DNA from: an uncultured Bacteroidota bacterium
GTDB taxonomy: Bacteria; Bacteroidota; Bacteroidia; Chitinophagales; Chitinophagaceae
Direction: 5' to 3'
NCBI GenBank assembly: GCA_903839875.1
Contig: CAIMDZ010000102.1
Coordinates: 1 to 64,000 of the forward strand
DNA length: 64,000 nucleotides
In this document: positions 17,750 to 26,587 of the stretch, in pieces
Layout of the letters: each line of letters starts with the position of its first letter
Position numbering within the stretch: the stretch's first letter is position 1
Translations under genes and position numbers: made by a program
The notes under the pieces: generated by a model
Seen by the model: the letters and a program-made list of their open reading frames with translations, nothing else
Told to the model about the DNA's origin: nothing
Databases searched by the model: none

Positions 17750-20700
17750 TTATCTTTTTATTAAAATAGTTCCGGTAAATATATTTTTCCCGCCAAAAGC
17801 ATTTGTCGCATTCAGCTTCACCAGGTAGTAGTAAGTACCATCCGGCAATAATTCTCCCTTACGCACTCTTCCATTCCAGTCATTATTATAATCTTTTTTT
17901 TCAAAAACCATATCTCCCCATTTATCAAATACCTGCACAGTATTATCAGGATATTTCTGAATCTCTTCTATCACCCATACGTCATTAATACCATCTCCGT
18001 TTGGGGTTATCACATCATGTATCTGCAGGTCTTTGCAGGTATCGTCCTTAATCTCTATTGTGTCTGATATTATACAGGAGTTTACATCCTTTACCAGCAC
18101 AATATAAATCCCGCTATGCAATGCTGTCCTTGGGTTTCCTGTGCTGTTATCCGTCCAGGTGTAAGTATATGGGATAGTACCTCCTGTGACGGTTAAAGTA
18201 ATACTGCCTGCACCTGCTTTACAAAAATCATTTGTTTTTTGATCTGTTACACCTAATTGTTCAGGTTGGTTTAATGGGTAAGTATAATCTGCGGCACACA
18301 TTGTTAGTCCGTCTTTTACATGCAATGTATAAATACCGGCTGCAAGACCATATAGGGCTGCAGACGAATCACCGGTTGACCAGGTATAATGGTAATTACC
18401 GGTTCCGCCGGAAATAGAAACGGCTAAACCTCCGGTCTTTTCTCCATTACAATTTATCGGCGTCAGAACATCAGTCATTACAAAAGGAGCAACGGAAAGC
18501 ACCGTAAAGGGGAAAGTTGTTTTATTCGTACATCCGAAAACATTCGGAGCAGTAGTATAGGTTATAGTTGTTGTTCCGGGGCTAAGTGCAGTTATAGTTC
18601 CTGTCAGGCTGTCAATTGTAGCTACTGTTGTATTACTGCTGCTCCATTTACCCCCGGTAACAGCATTTAATAAAGTAGTGACGGCTCCTGTACAGACACG
18701 TTGCAATCCTGTGATAGTACCTGCAGATGGCAAAGGGTTTACGGTTATTGATTTTGTAACCGTTGATGAGCCACATGAATTGGTTACTGTATAACTTATA
18801 ACACAATTACCAGCGGTGATTCCGGTTAACAAACCCGAATTAGAATCAATCGTTGCAATGCCCGCAGCAGAACTTAGCCACTTCCCTCCTGTTGCCGTAT
18901 CAGACAATGTAATTGCAGCGCCGGCACAAACATTGGAAAGCCCGGTAATCACTCCGGCATTAGGTAGTCCGCTGCTAACGTTAATAATCTTCCTGGCTGT
19001 AGCTGTACCGCAGTAGTTGGTAACACTATAAATTATCGTATCTAATCCAATACTAACTCCTGTTACTACCCCGCTTGCTGAAACTGTGGCTTTGGTATTA
19101 CTGCTGCTCCAGACTCCTCCTGCAACTGTATCTGTCAAAGTGATTGAAAATCCAACACACAGGCTGGTAGTACCATTAATAGTTCCTGCATTCGGTAAAG
19201 GATTTACGGTAATTGCTTTGGTTGCCACTGCTGTGCCACAGGAATAAACTATAGTATAGATAATTGTATCCACGCCTGCCGACAACCCGGTTACTAATCC
19301 CCCGGTTACCGAGGCATGACCATTGCTGCTGCTCCAAATCCCCCCGGATATGCTGGCTGAAAGCAGGATCGTTGACCCCTGACAAACTGAAGACGGCCCT
19401 GAAAGCGTTCCGGGTGTAGGTGTAGTAGTTACTGTAACATAAATTGTGGTTGTATCTGCGCCCGGTCCGTCAGAAATCCGTACTTTAAAAGAATCATTTC
19501 CCAGGTATCCTGTGTTGGGTGTATAGGTTAAACCCGAAGGAATAAGTATACCCCCTGTAGATGTTGTTGAATAGGTTGCCACAGCAATGCCATGCAAGGG
19601 GGCTAAAATCAGGCTCCATGTTTCTGTCTGCCCGAAATCTGGGTCTGTAACAGCAAGCAAGGTATCAATATTGGTTGCCGTTGCATTCTGGCAAACGGTC
19701 ATGTTTTGTGAATGCCCGCCTGCAAAATGAGGCGGCGTATTACCAAAGGTAATCCTCCTGATCCTGTTATTTTCTTTGTCTGATACAAAGAGCATTCCAC
19801 TCCAGTACACCGCCTTTACCGGCCTGTAGAATTGTGCAGAAAGTGGCGGACCTCCGTCGCCGGAGAAACCAGGTGTACCTGTTCCGGCAATCGTTGTAAT
19901 TATTCCGGCCGGGTTAATTTTCCGGATCAGAAAATTATCGGCGTCACACAAATAAATATCACCGGCGCCGTTAAATTCTAGGCCCATCGGGCCGCGTACA
20001 GTAGCTGCAGTTGCAGGTCCTCCGTCTCCGCTCCAGCCATAAACGCCGGTACCAATTGCAGTGGAAATGATTCCGGCAGTATTTACCAGCCTGATCCGGT
20101 TATTCATCCAGTCAGAAATATAGATATTTCCTGCTCCGTCAACCGAAACATCATTGGTAAGATTAAATGTAGCCAGAGTTGCAGGCCCGCCATCTCCTGA
20201 AAATCCTGAAACACCATTTCCCGCTATTGTAGTAATAATTCCTGCAGGGTCTACTTTACGCAGCCTGTTGGTTGTCCGGTCCGGAATATAAATATTCCCT
20301 GCTCCGTCCACCCAAAGTCCGTTATCGTTCGAAATGCTGGCAAGTGTAGCCGCCCCTCCGTCACCGCTATAACCACCTATACCGTTTCCCGCCACAGTAG
20401 TAATGATCCCGGATGCATCTACTTTACGGACTCTTGCGTTACCATTATCAACAAAGTAAACATCCGTTCCGTGTATTGCCACACCGGTTGGCCCGGCCAT
20501 CCAAGCCGCAGTGGCCGGACCACCATCCCCTCCAAACCCACTGATACCATTGCCCGCGAAAGTGGAAATAATACCCGCAGTATTTATTATTCGTATCCTG
20601 TTATTTCCATAATCTGCTACATAAATATTTCCCGCCGCATCTATCGCCATCCCCCATGTTCTGCTAAACTGCGCCAATGTAGCGGGGCCACCATCCCCTC

Positions 20701-20806
20701 CAAACCCATATACACTACTGCTACCTGCCACTGTAGTAATGATCTGTGCATGTGTAATGAATACACAGCAAAGCATTAATAAAAATGTTAGGGTACGGCT
20801 TTTCAT
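17750..20806 (-). CDS. T9SS type B cargo: NHL propeller, Ig repeats, SprB, CHU_C
   Basis: About 1018 residues. The start is set at the internal ATG (MKSRTLTFLL) because it begins a compact signal peptide; the tracked ORF starts five codons earlier. Six NHL-type beta-propeller repeats (about 25-350) each contain a SGDGGPATxA loop and DGAGNIYI strand. A cadherin/tandem-like domain follows (about 360-460, VTDPDFGQTETWSL and YLGNDSFKVRISDG). Then come four Big_2-like Ig repeats (about 465-785), SprB-like repeats and the gliding-type CTD with TPNGDGINDVWVIE. NHL propellers mediate protein or ligand binding. It is first in the intact cassette, 49 bases upstream of its paralogue, and needs T9SS for export. 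Confidence 0.9.
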   Translation of the reverse strand: MKSRTLTFLLMLCCVFITHAQIITTVAGSSSVYGFGGDGGPATLAQFSRTWGMAIDAAGNIYVADYGNNRIRIINTAGIISTFAGNGISGFGGDGGPATAAWMAGPTGVAIHGTDVYFVDNGNARVRKVDASGIITTVAGNGIGGYSGDGGAATLASISNDNGLWVDGAGNIYIPDRTTNRLRKVDPAGIITTIAGNGVSGFSGDGGPATLATFNLTNDVSVDGAGNIYISDWMNNRIRLVNTAGIISTAIGTGVYGWSGDGGPATAATVRGPMGLEFNGAGDIYLCDADNFLIRKINPAGIITTIAGTGTPGFSGDGGPPLSAQFYRPVKAVYWSGMLFVSDKENNRIRRITFGNTPPHFAGGHSQNMTVCQNATATNIDTLLAVTDPDFGQTETWSLILAPLHGIAVATYSTTSTGGILIPSGLTYTPNTGYLGNDSFKVRISDGPGADTTTIYVTVTTTPTPGTLSGPSSVCQGSTILLSASISGGIWSSSNGHASVTGGLVTGLSAGVDTIIYTIVYSCGTAVATKAITVNPLPNAGTINGTTSLCVGFSITLTDTVAGGVWSSSNTKATVSASGVVTGVSIGLDTIIYSVTNYCGTATARKIINVSSGLPNAGVITGLSNVCAGAAITLSDTATGGKWLSSAAGIATIDSNSGLLTGITAGNCVISYTVTNSCGSSTVTKSITVNPLPSAGTITGLQRVCTGAVTTLLNAVTGGKWSSSNTTVATIDSLTGTITALSPGTTTITYTTAPNVFGCTNKTTFPFTVLSVAPFVMTDVLTPINCNGEKTGGLAVSISGGTGNYHYTWSTGDSSAALYGLAAGIYTLHVKDGLTMCAADYTYPLNQPEQLGVTDQKTNDFCKAGAGSITLTVTGGTIPYTYTWTDNSTGNPRTALHSGIYIVLVKDVNSCIISDTIEIKDDTCKDLQIHDVITPNGDGINDVWVIEEIQKYPDNTVQVFDKWGDMVFEKKDYNNDWNGRVRKGELLPDGTYYYLVKLNATNAFGGKNIFTGTILIKR

Positions 20807-20842
20807 GGTATTATTGATCACGCAGCAAATTACATGCCAGTT

Positions 20843-20997
20843 TTAACGTTTTATTAATATAGTTCCCGTAAAACATTTTTTCCGCCAAAAGTATTCATTG
20901 CATACTGTTTCACAGCCGGTACATAGACAGGAACTTGTGATACTGATTTTAAAGGTTGAAAAAATAAACATAACAGGAAGATGCATAGGTACTTCAT
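20843..20997 (-). pseudogene. Collapsed third T9SS type B cargo gene
   Basis: The remnant encodes a signal peptide (MKYLCIFLLCLFF) followed by SQVPVYVPA, which matches the mature start SQVPGYVP of the 880-residue cargo protein. It then jumps straight to VKQYAMNTFGGKN, which matches the last 20 residues of the two cargo proteins (NAFGGKNIF). A single missing T then breaks the frame. Restoring it gives NVFTGTILIKR and a stop, identical in sense to the end of its neighbour. So roughly 850 residues were deleted from a third family member, and a one-base frameshift followed. The ORF track's 70-residue call uses an upstream start and the shifted frame. Confidence 0.8.
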
Positions 20998-21066
20998 AGC
21001 CGTATAATTAAACACCCGTAAATCAAAAAACAGAATTATCCGGTACAATTTATAAGCTTGTATCAT

Positions 21067-21247
21067 GTGGCTCGATAGGTTTGCAACTAAATTAGTAAAT
21101 TTTATATTATTATTTCAGTTTCATAAGTATTTTTTGAAAAATAATTTCAAATATAGCATAAAATGCAATGCAGGAATCTATATCCATCTATAAGTAAACA
21201 TAACGAACTTGCAGCGCATACAAATGTAGTATTCCCTCAAAAAATCG
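21067..21247. other. AT-rich divergent intergenic region
   Basis: The region between the cargo-gene remnant on the minus strand and the DegT gene on the plus strand. I see no ORF or clear hairpin. It should hold the promoter for the plus-strand sugar genes. Confidence 0.4.
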
Positions 21248-21255
21248 TAGGTTTG
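21248..21255 (+). promoter_or_regulatory. Bacteroidota -7 element TAGGTTTG
   Basis: TAGGTTTG fits TAnnTTTG and lies 20 bases before the ATG of the DegT aminotransferase gene. No convincing -33 TTTG is seen at the best spacing. Confidence 0.45.
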
Positions 21256-21275
21256 CACCCGTTAAAAAAGACTTC

Positions 21276-22403
21276 ATGCATAATCTCCAGATGGTTGACC
21301 TCAAGCGTCAGTACCACAAAATAAAATCAGAAATAGATACCGCTGTTTTAAATGTGTTGGAAAGCACTGCTTTCATCAACGGGCCCGATGTAAAACATTT
21401 TGGCGCCGAACTGGAAGCATATCTCGGAGTAAAGCATGTAATCCCCTGTGCTAATGGTACAGATGCCTTACAAATAGCCCTGATGGCCCTTGGCCTGAAA
21501 CCCGGTGATGAAGTAATAACTGCTTCATATACCTACATTGCCACCGTAGAAGTAGTAGCGCTCCTGCGCCTGACCCCTGTTTTCGTTGATGTGGACGCCG
21601 ATACATTTACCATGAATATAGATAGCGTTCGTGCGGCTATTACCCCAAAAACAAAAGCAATCATTCCCGTTCATCTCTATGGACAGAGCGTAAATATGGC
21701 ACCCTTGCTGGAGCTCGCAAAAGAACATAACATACCCGTTATCGAAGACAATGCGCAGGCCATTGGCGGTACATACACGTTCCCTGATGGTACAACCAAA
21801 AAAACAGGCTCCATGGGCATCATTGGCTGCACCTCCTTCTTCCCTTCCAAGAACCTCGGCGGATATGGTGATGGCGGCGCAATATTCACTAATGATGACG
21901 CCCTTGCCGAAACACTGCGAATGATCGCCAACCACGGACAGAAAACACGCTACTACCACGAAATGGTGGGCTGCAACAGCCGCCTCGACAGCATACAGGC
22001 TGCCATTCTCCGCATCAAGCTGCGCCACCTCGATGAATATTGCACTGCCCGCCGTGCCGCTGCAGATTATTACGATAATGCATTTAAAAACAACCCGAAA
22101 ATAATCACACCCTTCCGCGCACCCTACAGCTACCACGTATTCCACCAGTATACGCTGCAAATGAAAAACGTGGACCGCGATATGCTGCAAATCAAACTGG
22201 CAGAAAGGAACATACCTTCCATGATCTATTATCCTGTACCCTGTCACAAGCAAAATATGCTGAAAGATTATGGCTCCGCAAATATTGTTCTTCCTGTTAC
22301 AGATAGGTTGCAGGATTGTGTGATATCCCTGCCAATACATACCGAACTTACCGGAGAAGAACTATCCTACATCACTACTAACCTCCTTGAGATCATAGCC
22401 TAA
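21276..22403 (+). CDS. DegT/DnrJ/EryC1 sugar aminotransferase
   Basis: A 375-residue PLP-dependent aminotransferase acting on nucleotide-linked keto-sugars for surface polysaccharide. The PLP lysine is in SFFPSKNLGGYGDGG (Lys192). Other fold-type I landmarks are NGTDALQIAL (about 60-69), VIEDNAQAIGG (about 155-165) and HVFHQYTLQ. The family includes WecE, QdtB and FdtB-type 3- or 4-aminotransferases, and the sequence alone does not settle which. Nine bases downstream lies a dTDP-4-dehydrorhamnose 3,5-epimerase-like gene, so the substrate is probably a dTDP-linked 4-keto- or 3-keto-6-deoxyhexose. The two genes look like an operon preceded by a TAnnTTTG promoter element. Confidence 0.9.
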   Translation: MHNLQMVDLKRQYHKIKSEIDTAVLNVLESTAFINGPDVKHFGAELEAYLGVKHVIPCANGTDALQIALMALGLKPGDEVITASYTYIATVEVVALLRLTPVFVDVDADTFTMNIDSVRAAITPKTKAIIPVHLYGQSVNMAPLLELAKEHNIPVIEDNAQAIGGTYTFPDGTTKKTGSMGIIGCTSFFPSKNLGGYGDGGAIFTNDDALAETLRMIANHGQKTRYYHEMVGCNSRLDSIQAAILRIKLRHLDEYCTARRAAADYYDNAFKNNPKIITPFRAPYSYHVFHQYTLQMKNVDRDMLQIKLAERNIPSMIYYPVPCHKQNMLKDYGSANIVLPVTDRLQDCVISLPIHTELTGEELSYITTNLLEIIA

Positions 22404-22412
22404 TCCACTGAT

Positions 22413-22964
22413 ATGAATGTGCTCACTACACCCTTAGAGGGGTTACTGATATTGGAACCTGCGGTGCACATAGACGACCGCGGTTACTTCTTTGAAAGCT
22501 ATAACAAACAAACCCTCGAAGCTAGGTCTGGCTACACCACCGCATTCGTGCAGGACAACCAGGCCCGCTCTGTAAAGAATGTGCTGCGTGGCCTTCATTA
22601 CCAAAACCTGCCCGTACCACAAGCCAAGCTGATCCGTGTATTGGAAGGCGGCATCTGGGATATTGCAGTGGATATCCGCAGGAACAGCAAGACCTACAAA
22701 CAGTGGTTTGGAATAGAACTCACCGCAGAAAATAAAAAACAATTACTAATCCCCCACGGTTTCGCACATGGCTATGCCGTACTCACAGATACTGCCGAAG
22801 TATTCTACAAATGCGATAACTTCTACAACAAGCCCACCGAAGGCGGCTTCTTATACGCCGACCCCGAAATAGGCGTTGACTGGAAAATCAACCTCACCGA
22901 TGCCATCATCTCAGACAAAGACCTGAAGCAGCCTTTGTTTAAGGATGCGTGGAATACGTTTTGA
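22413..22964 (+). CDS. rfbC: dTDP-4-dehydrorhamnose 3,5-epimerase
   Basis: A 183-residue cupin-fold epimerase of the RfbC/RmlC family. It inverts C3 and C5 of dTDP-4-keto-6-deoxyglucose on the way to dTDP-rhamnose. Visible marks are DDRGYFFESYN (about 21-31), the catalytic-His block VLRGLHYQ (His62), IWDIAVDIR (about 81-89) and IPHGFAHGYAVL with the second His region. The length is typical. It is encoded nine bases after the DegT aminotransferase. Without rmlA, rmlB or rmlD in the window, an epimerase for another dTDP-sugar, as in amino-sugar pathways, is also possible. Confidence 0.92.
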   Translation: MNVLTTPLEGLLILEPAVHIDDRGYFFESYNKQTLEARSGYTTAFVQDNQARSVKNVLRGLHYQNLPVPQAKLIRVLEGGIWDIAVDIRRNSKTYKQWFGIELTAENKKQLLIPHGFAHGYAVLTDTAEVFYKCDNFYNKPTEGGFLYADPEIGVDWKINLTDAIISDKDLKQPLFKDAWNTF

Positions 22965-23118
22965 GTAACCAATAGTTAGGGAAAAAGAAAAATATTATTG
23001 TCCGGGCTTGGTTGCTGCTATTAAGGTTCCGTTGTGTCACTCGCTTGTACGTTTTGTAATTTTATTCAGCCTCCTTTTATTGCGTCAGCAAAACCAGGCA
23101 ACACGCAGTAGGGCAATT

Positions 23119-23134
23119 CCCCTCTTGAGAGGGG
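23119..23134. repeat. CCCCTC/GAGGGG hairpin repeat
   Basis: CCCCTC-TTGA-GAGGGG, set in a longer GC-rich string (AATTCCCC... GGCGAGGGGTG). It is related in sense to the repeat inserted in the E2 linker at 38.38 kb and those flanking 45.94-46.08 kb. It lies directly before the Ig-like remnant. Confidence 0.45.
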
Positions 23135-23151
23135 CGAGGGGTGTGTTTATT

Positions 23152-23292
23152 CGCGCCCCCACAACCCTCGCCACCATCGGCACAACCACCGGCATCGCCC
23201 ATGCCCTCTCAGCCGGAGTTGTTACACTTACTTATACTTTAGGAACGGGGTGCTATGTTACTAAAAACGTTACCATCAATCCCCTCACCGGT
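23152..23292 (+). pseudogene. Orphan fragment of a Big_2 Ig-like domain
   Basis: The frame reads TTLATIGTTTGIAHALSAG, then VVTLTYTLGTGCYV and VTINPL, which is the second half of a Big_2 domain as in the T9SS proteins of this window. It has no signal peptide, no preceding repeats and no sorting signal, and it is flanked by palindromic repeats on both sides. The tracked 100-residue ORF (23008-23310) is this fragment plus unrelated flanking codons. It is best read as debris of a deleted or moved adhesin gene. Confidence 0.6.
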
Positions 23293-23312
23293 GTGTCACC
23301 CAAACGGTAGGC

Positions 23313-23345
23313 AGATGTGCCACACCTCTGAGGTGTGGCACATCT
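23313..23345. repeat. 15-bp perfect inverted repeat (REP-like)
   Basis: Arms AGATGTGCCACACCT and its complement are separated by CTG. The structure would make a very stable cruciform or hairpin. No T-run follows on the plus strand. It resembles stand-alone palindromic REP-type elements that I recall from Bacteroidota genomes. Confidence 0.65.
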
Positions 23346-24232
23346 ATACACAAAACAGTAGAAACCCCGCCAGTATCCCCCCCGCGGCGGATCAGACGGG
23401 TGTATCATTGCGGGAAAACCCCAGCCAAATGCTACAAGCCCGGCAAACTTGATGATCCGTGAGTATATCAACGAAATCAAACAAATCAGCTTAATCAACG
23501 GTTCAGAAATCCATCATAAAACTTATCCCCCCCGCCCAGCCGGCATTTTCAAAATATTTATCCATAAAATTTGGAAATGTCAATTATTATTCCTACATTT
23601 GCTACTTTTTTTGTTAGTCCGCTATAAACTGCCATAACTTTTTTTTCAGCAGCCATAGCCAACAGGCGAAGGTTGCAGCTAAGGTGGTCATAGCTTTTAG
23701 CGACATTGCATTAAATTACATATTATATTATTAAAATACAATTGATAATTTACGAGGGAGAGGACGAACATTCCCAATGATTTAGGCAAATATTTTTTTC
23801 AATAAAACTATCCCATTCATCCTATAAACAAAATCTATGAAGTAATAACATAACACCTCCCTCTTACAGTGATTAGAACTACGACAATAATGCGACAACA
23901 TACGACAATGCGACTACTGATTATCAATCCCGATAGCTATCGGGACAGCAGAAAAATAGAAAAAATGCGACAATGGATCCCCGGCTAAACAGACTGGCTT
24001 GCCCAGCCTGTCTGCCGAGAGGCAAGCGATAGGCAGGCTAAAGACGTTTGGGACTTCAAATATTCCCAACCCAAAAATAAATTAACGAATTTATTTATAT
24101 TAACATACAACTTATGATTAACTACCTAATCTCCAGCCTATCCCACGCAAACCTATTTGCGGCCACAGGCTTACGACATTAGACTACTTCTCCCTAACTT
24201 TAGACTTTAGACTTCAGACTTCAGACTTTCAA
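23346..24232. other. Gene-free scar with palindromic repeats
   Basis: No supported gene lies here. The stretch contains CCCGATAGCTATCGGG at 23929-23944 and several GCGACAA words around 23890-23975. It also has a partly self-complementary CAGCCTGTCTGCC/GGCAGGCT block at about 24008-24040 and a GACTTTAGACTT run at 24199-24232. The short ORFs have no domain features. Together with the Ig-like fragment on its left, it looks like decayed accessory DNA. Confidence 0.5.
23929..23944. repeat. Palindrome CCCGATAGCTATCGGG, solo copy
   Basis: A perfect 16-base palindrome found five times in the window: at 46-61, 51635-51650 and 54665-54680 inside the MITE-like elements, and alone here and at 56050-56065. 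The solo copies show it is a repeat in its own right. Confidence 0.75.
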
Positions 24233-24724
24233 CTAACTCTTCATATTCACAAACTGCAGCGGCAAATCCAGCGCCGATGTTTTGCAAAGTTGAATAACAG
24301 CCTGCAGCTCATCTATCTTTTTGGCAGTTACACGTATCACATCGTCCATTATCGCAGCCTGCACTTTTGATCCGCTGTCCTTAATAAGCTTCACTATTTT
24401 CTTCGAATTTTCTTTATCAATGCCGTTCTTTATGCTTACAGTCTTGCGCACATACTTGCCATTCGCAGATGGTTCCTTACTCAGGTCAAATGCATTTGCC
24501 TCTATACCCTGGCGCATAGCCTTGGTAAGCAACACATCCTGTAGTTGCGACAGTTTCATATCGCTCTCCACTTCTATCGCTATGGTCATATTCTTTTTGT
24601 TCAGCTCAAAGGTTACATGAGTGCCCTTGAAATCCCAACGGTTGTCAATTTCTTTTTTGGCTATGTTTACTGCATTATCAAGCGTTTGCAGATCTACTTT
24701 ACTGGCTATATCAAAGGATGGCAT
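24233..24724 (-). CDS. YajQ family nucleotide-binding protein
   Basis: A 163-residue cytoplasmic protein of the YajQ/UPF0234 family. The N-terminal MPSFDIASKVDLQTLDNAVN, RWDFKGTHVTFEL and the C-terminal RVTAKKIDELQAVI block match the family, which has two ferredoxin-like halves. Members bind nucleotides, and the Xanthomonas YajQ homologue is reported to bind cyclic di-GMP. The role here is unknown. The gene is monocistronic, with a TAATTTTG -7 element 17 bases before the ATG. Confidence 0.92.
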   Translation of the reverse strand: MPSFDIASKVDLQTLDNAVNIAKKEIDNRWDFKGTHVTFELNKKNMTIAIEVESDMKLSQLQDVLLTKAMRQGIEANAFDLSKEPSANGKYVRKTVSIKNGIDKENSKKIVKLIKDSGSKVQAAIMDDVIRVTAKKIDELQAVIQLCKTSALDLPLQFVNMKS

Positions 24725-24740
24725 AGAATCAATTTGAAAA

Positions 24741-24748
24741 CAAAATTA
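24741..24748 (-). promoter_or_regulatory. Bacteroidota -7 element TAATTTTG
   Basis: On the minus strand TAATTTTG fits TAnnTTTG, 17 bases upstream of the YajQ-family start. The -33 element is not clear. Confidence 0.45.
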
Positions 24749-24926
24749 GAAAAAAATCCATCGGATGCAATATGAAATCAGGTTATACCTGTAAACAGGA
24801 TAAGTTAGTGCATTAAATATGCGGGTTTTGAAAGCTTAAAAATGTATTGATCTGGTGACTTTCAAGGTAATAATTGCGCCTTTGCGGGAAACTTTCTTTG
24901 CACTGATCTATACCGCGTGATGTATA

Positions 24927-26081
24927 TTATCCAGCAACTGCTTTTCCCGCCTTATACGCAGCTATTACTTCACAATAAAGCCGCTCGTACCGGGGTATAA
25001 CATGCTGTTTCTCGAATTTCCGGGCCTGGTTGATTGCTGCTTTTTTGAAATTCTGGAGCCGGTCTTCATCACTAAGAATATAAATTGCATTTCTCGACAT
25101 GGACTCAATATCACCTACATTGCTCATGAAACCAGTCTCCCCATCCACATTGATCTCAGGCAACCCGCCTGCATTGGTAGAAATAAGCGGCACACTGCAT
25201 GCCATGCCCTCTAAGGCAGATAACCCAAAGCTTTCCGTTTCTGAAGGCAAAATAAACAGGTCTGCAATACTTAGTATCTCACTGATCTGCTCCTGTTTAC
25301 CCAGGAAACGGACATCGTTATACAGTCCAAGAGTCCGGGCAAGATCCTCAGCCATCTGCCTGTCAGGCCCGTCACCTATCATCAGCAACTTTGCTGGAAC
25401 AACCTGCTTTACCTTATCAAATACCTTAATTACATCCTGTACTCTTTTTACAGAACGAAAGTTGGAAACATGCACTAGAATTCGCTCTCCTTCCGGCGCC
25501 AGCATTTGCTTGAAATGGTCTTTATCTGCCTGGAAAAAACGTTTTATATCCACAAAATTCGGGATGACGTGAATTTCTTTTTCTATTTTAAATGAGTGGA
25601 ACGTTTCCGCTTTCAGATTTTCAGAAACAGCCGTAATCGCATCAGATTCATTTATGGAAAAAGTAACTACCGGCTCATAAGTTGGGTCTTTACCAACAAG
25701 TGTAATATCCGTACCATGCAGTGTCGTGATGAATGGTATATCCCTGCCGGTCTTCTTCAGTATCTGCCTGGCGAAATAAGCCGCAGAAGCGTGCGGGATG
25801 GCATAGTGAAGGTGCAGTATATCCAGGTTCTGGTTTACGATCACATTTACCATGGCGCTCGCAAGCGCTGTCTCATAAGGCGGAAAATCGAACAACGGAT
25901 AGGTAGGCACCTTTACCTCATGGAAATAGATATTGGGATGAAAACTCTGGTTTAATCTTACAGGTTGTTCATAAGTTATGAAGTGTACTTCATAACCCTT
26001 ATCAGAAAGCGCGATGCCCAATTCTGTAGCCAGAACCCCGCTGCCACCAAATGTAGGATAACATACTATACCGATCTTCAT
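24927..26081 (-). CDS. bshA: N-acetyl-alpha-D-glucosaminyl L-malate synthase
   Basis: A 384-residue GT4-family glycosyltransferase. It transfers GlcNAc from UDP-GlcNAc to L-malate, the first step of bacillithiol synthesis. The N terminus MKIGIVCYPTFGGSGVLATE is characteristic of BshA. Further marks are LHLHYAIPHA (about 93-102), TTLHGTDITLVG (about 121-132), VSNFRSVKR and the GT4 donor-binding ETESFGLSALEGMACSVP. Substrate binding is in the cytoplasm. bshB and bshC are not nearby. Its presence implies that this organism uses bacillithiol as a low-molecular-weight thiol, which fits Bacteroidota. Confidence 0.94.
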   Translation of the reverse strand: MKIGIVCYPTFGGSGVLATELGIALSDKGYEVHFITYEQPVRLNQSFHPNIYFHEVKVPTYPLFDFPPYETALASAMVNVIVNQNLDILHLHYAIPHASAAYFARQILKKTGRDIPFITTLHGTDITLVGKDPTYEPVVTFSINESDAITAVSENLKAETFHSFKIEKEIHVIPNFVDIKRFFQADKDHFKQMLAPEGERILVHVSNFRSVKRVQDVIKVFDKVKQVVPAKLLMIGDGPDRQMAEDLARTLGLYNDVRFLGKQEQISEILSIADLFILPSETESFGLSALEGMACSVPLISTNAGGLPEINVDGETGFMSNVGDIESMSRNAIYILSDEDRLQNFKKAAINQARKFEKQHVIPRYERLYCEVIAAYKAGKAVAG

Positions 26082-26530
26082 CTTTTGATCTGCTTTTTCT
26101 TCAGTAACAATGCAAATATCCGTCTATCTGTCCAATAAATAGCAATAGCCATATTGATTTAATCAATAAATATTTCCAACTGTAAAAAGTGATAGATGCC
26201 TTTCCCTGCTCTAAATGCTGTAATCAATAAGATCAGATGCATTCCACACTGGAATACGCTTGGAAATTTACTGTTTGAATGTCCGGATATAGTTTACAAG
26301 TTCCCATCGCTGCGAAGAGGTGCTACCCACTTACTATTTGTTTGTGCACTGGTTGAATGGTAAAAACTAATTGTCAGAATGCCCATAAAATAAATTCCAG
26401 CCCTTATTATTGCGTTCATAAACTCATCCTGTTAAATGCAATGCAAAATTCATGGTACAGCCGTTCTTAAACAATGACCTCTATCAGCAATAAAAGACAA
26501 ATCACTCTTATATTAATGACATTGATCAGT
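26082..26530. other. Intergenic region, nothing recognised
   Basis: The upstream side of bshA and downstream side of the giant adhesin gene. Apart from the terminator at its right edge, I see no gene, RNA or clear repeat. The bshA promoter should be within the first 100 bases. Confidence 0.4.
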
Positions 26531-26559
26531 AAAAAAAATGGCCCCATTCTCAGGGACCA
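26531..26559 (-). terminator. Terminator of giant adhesin gene
   Basis: On the minus strand TGGTCCC pairs with GGGGCCA (one G-U) around a seven-base loop and is followed by eight T. It lies 29 bases past the stop codon at 26588. Confidence 0.8.
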
Positions 26560-26587
26560 CTTTCTTATTTCTTAACTTAAGTATTAC

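Noticed and set aside
21525-22340. 271-codon minus-strand ORF opposite the DegT gene
   Set aside because: The plus-strand frame has a full aminotransferase; the antisense protein shows no motif and lacks a plausible start region.
23313-23345. CRISPR repeat
   Set aside because: It is a single palindrome with no spacer-repeat periodicity or cas genes.
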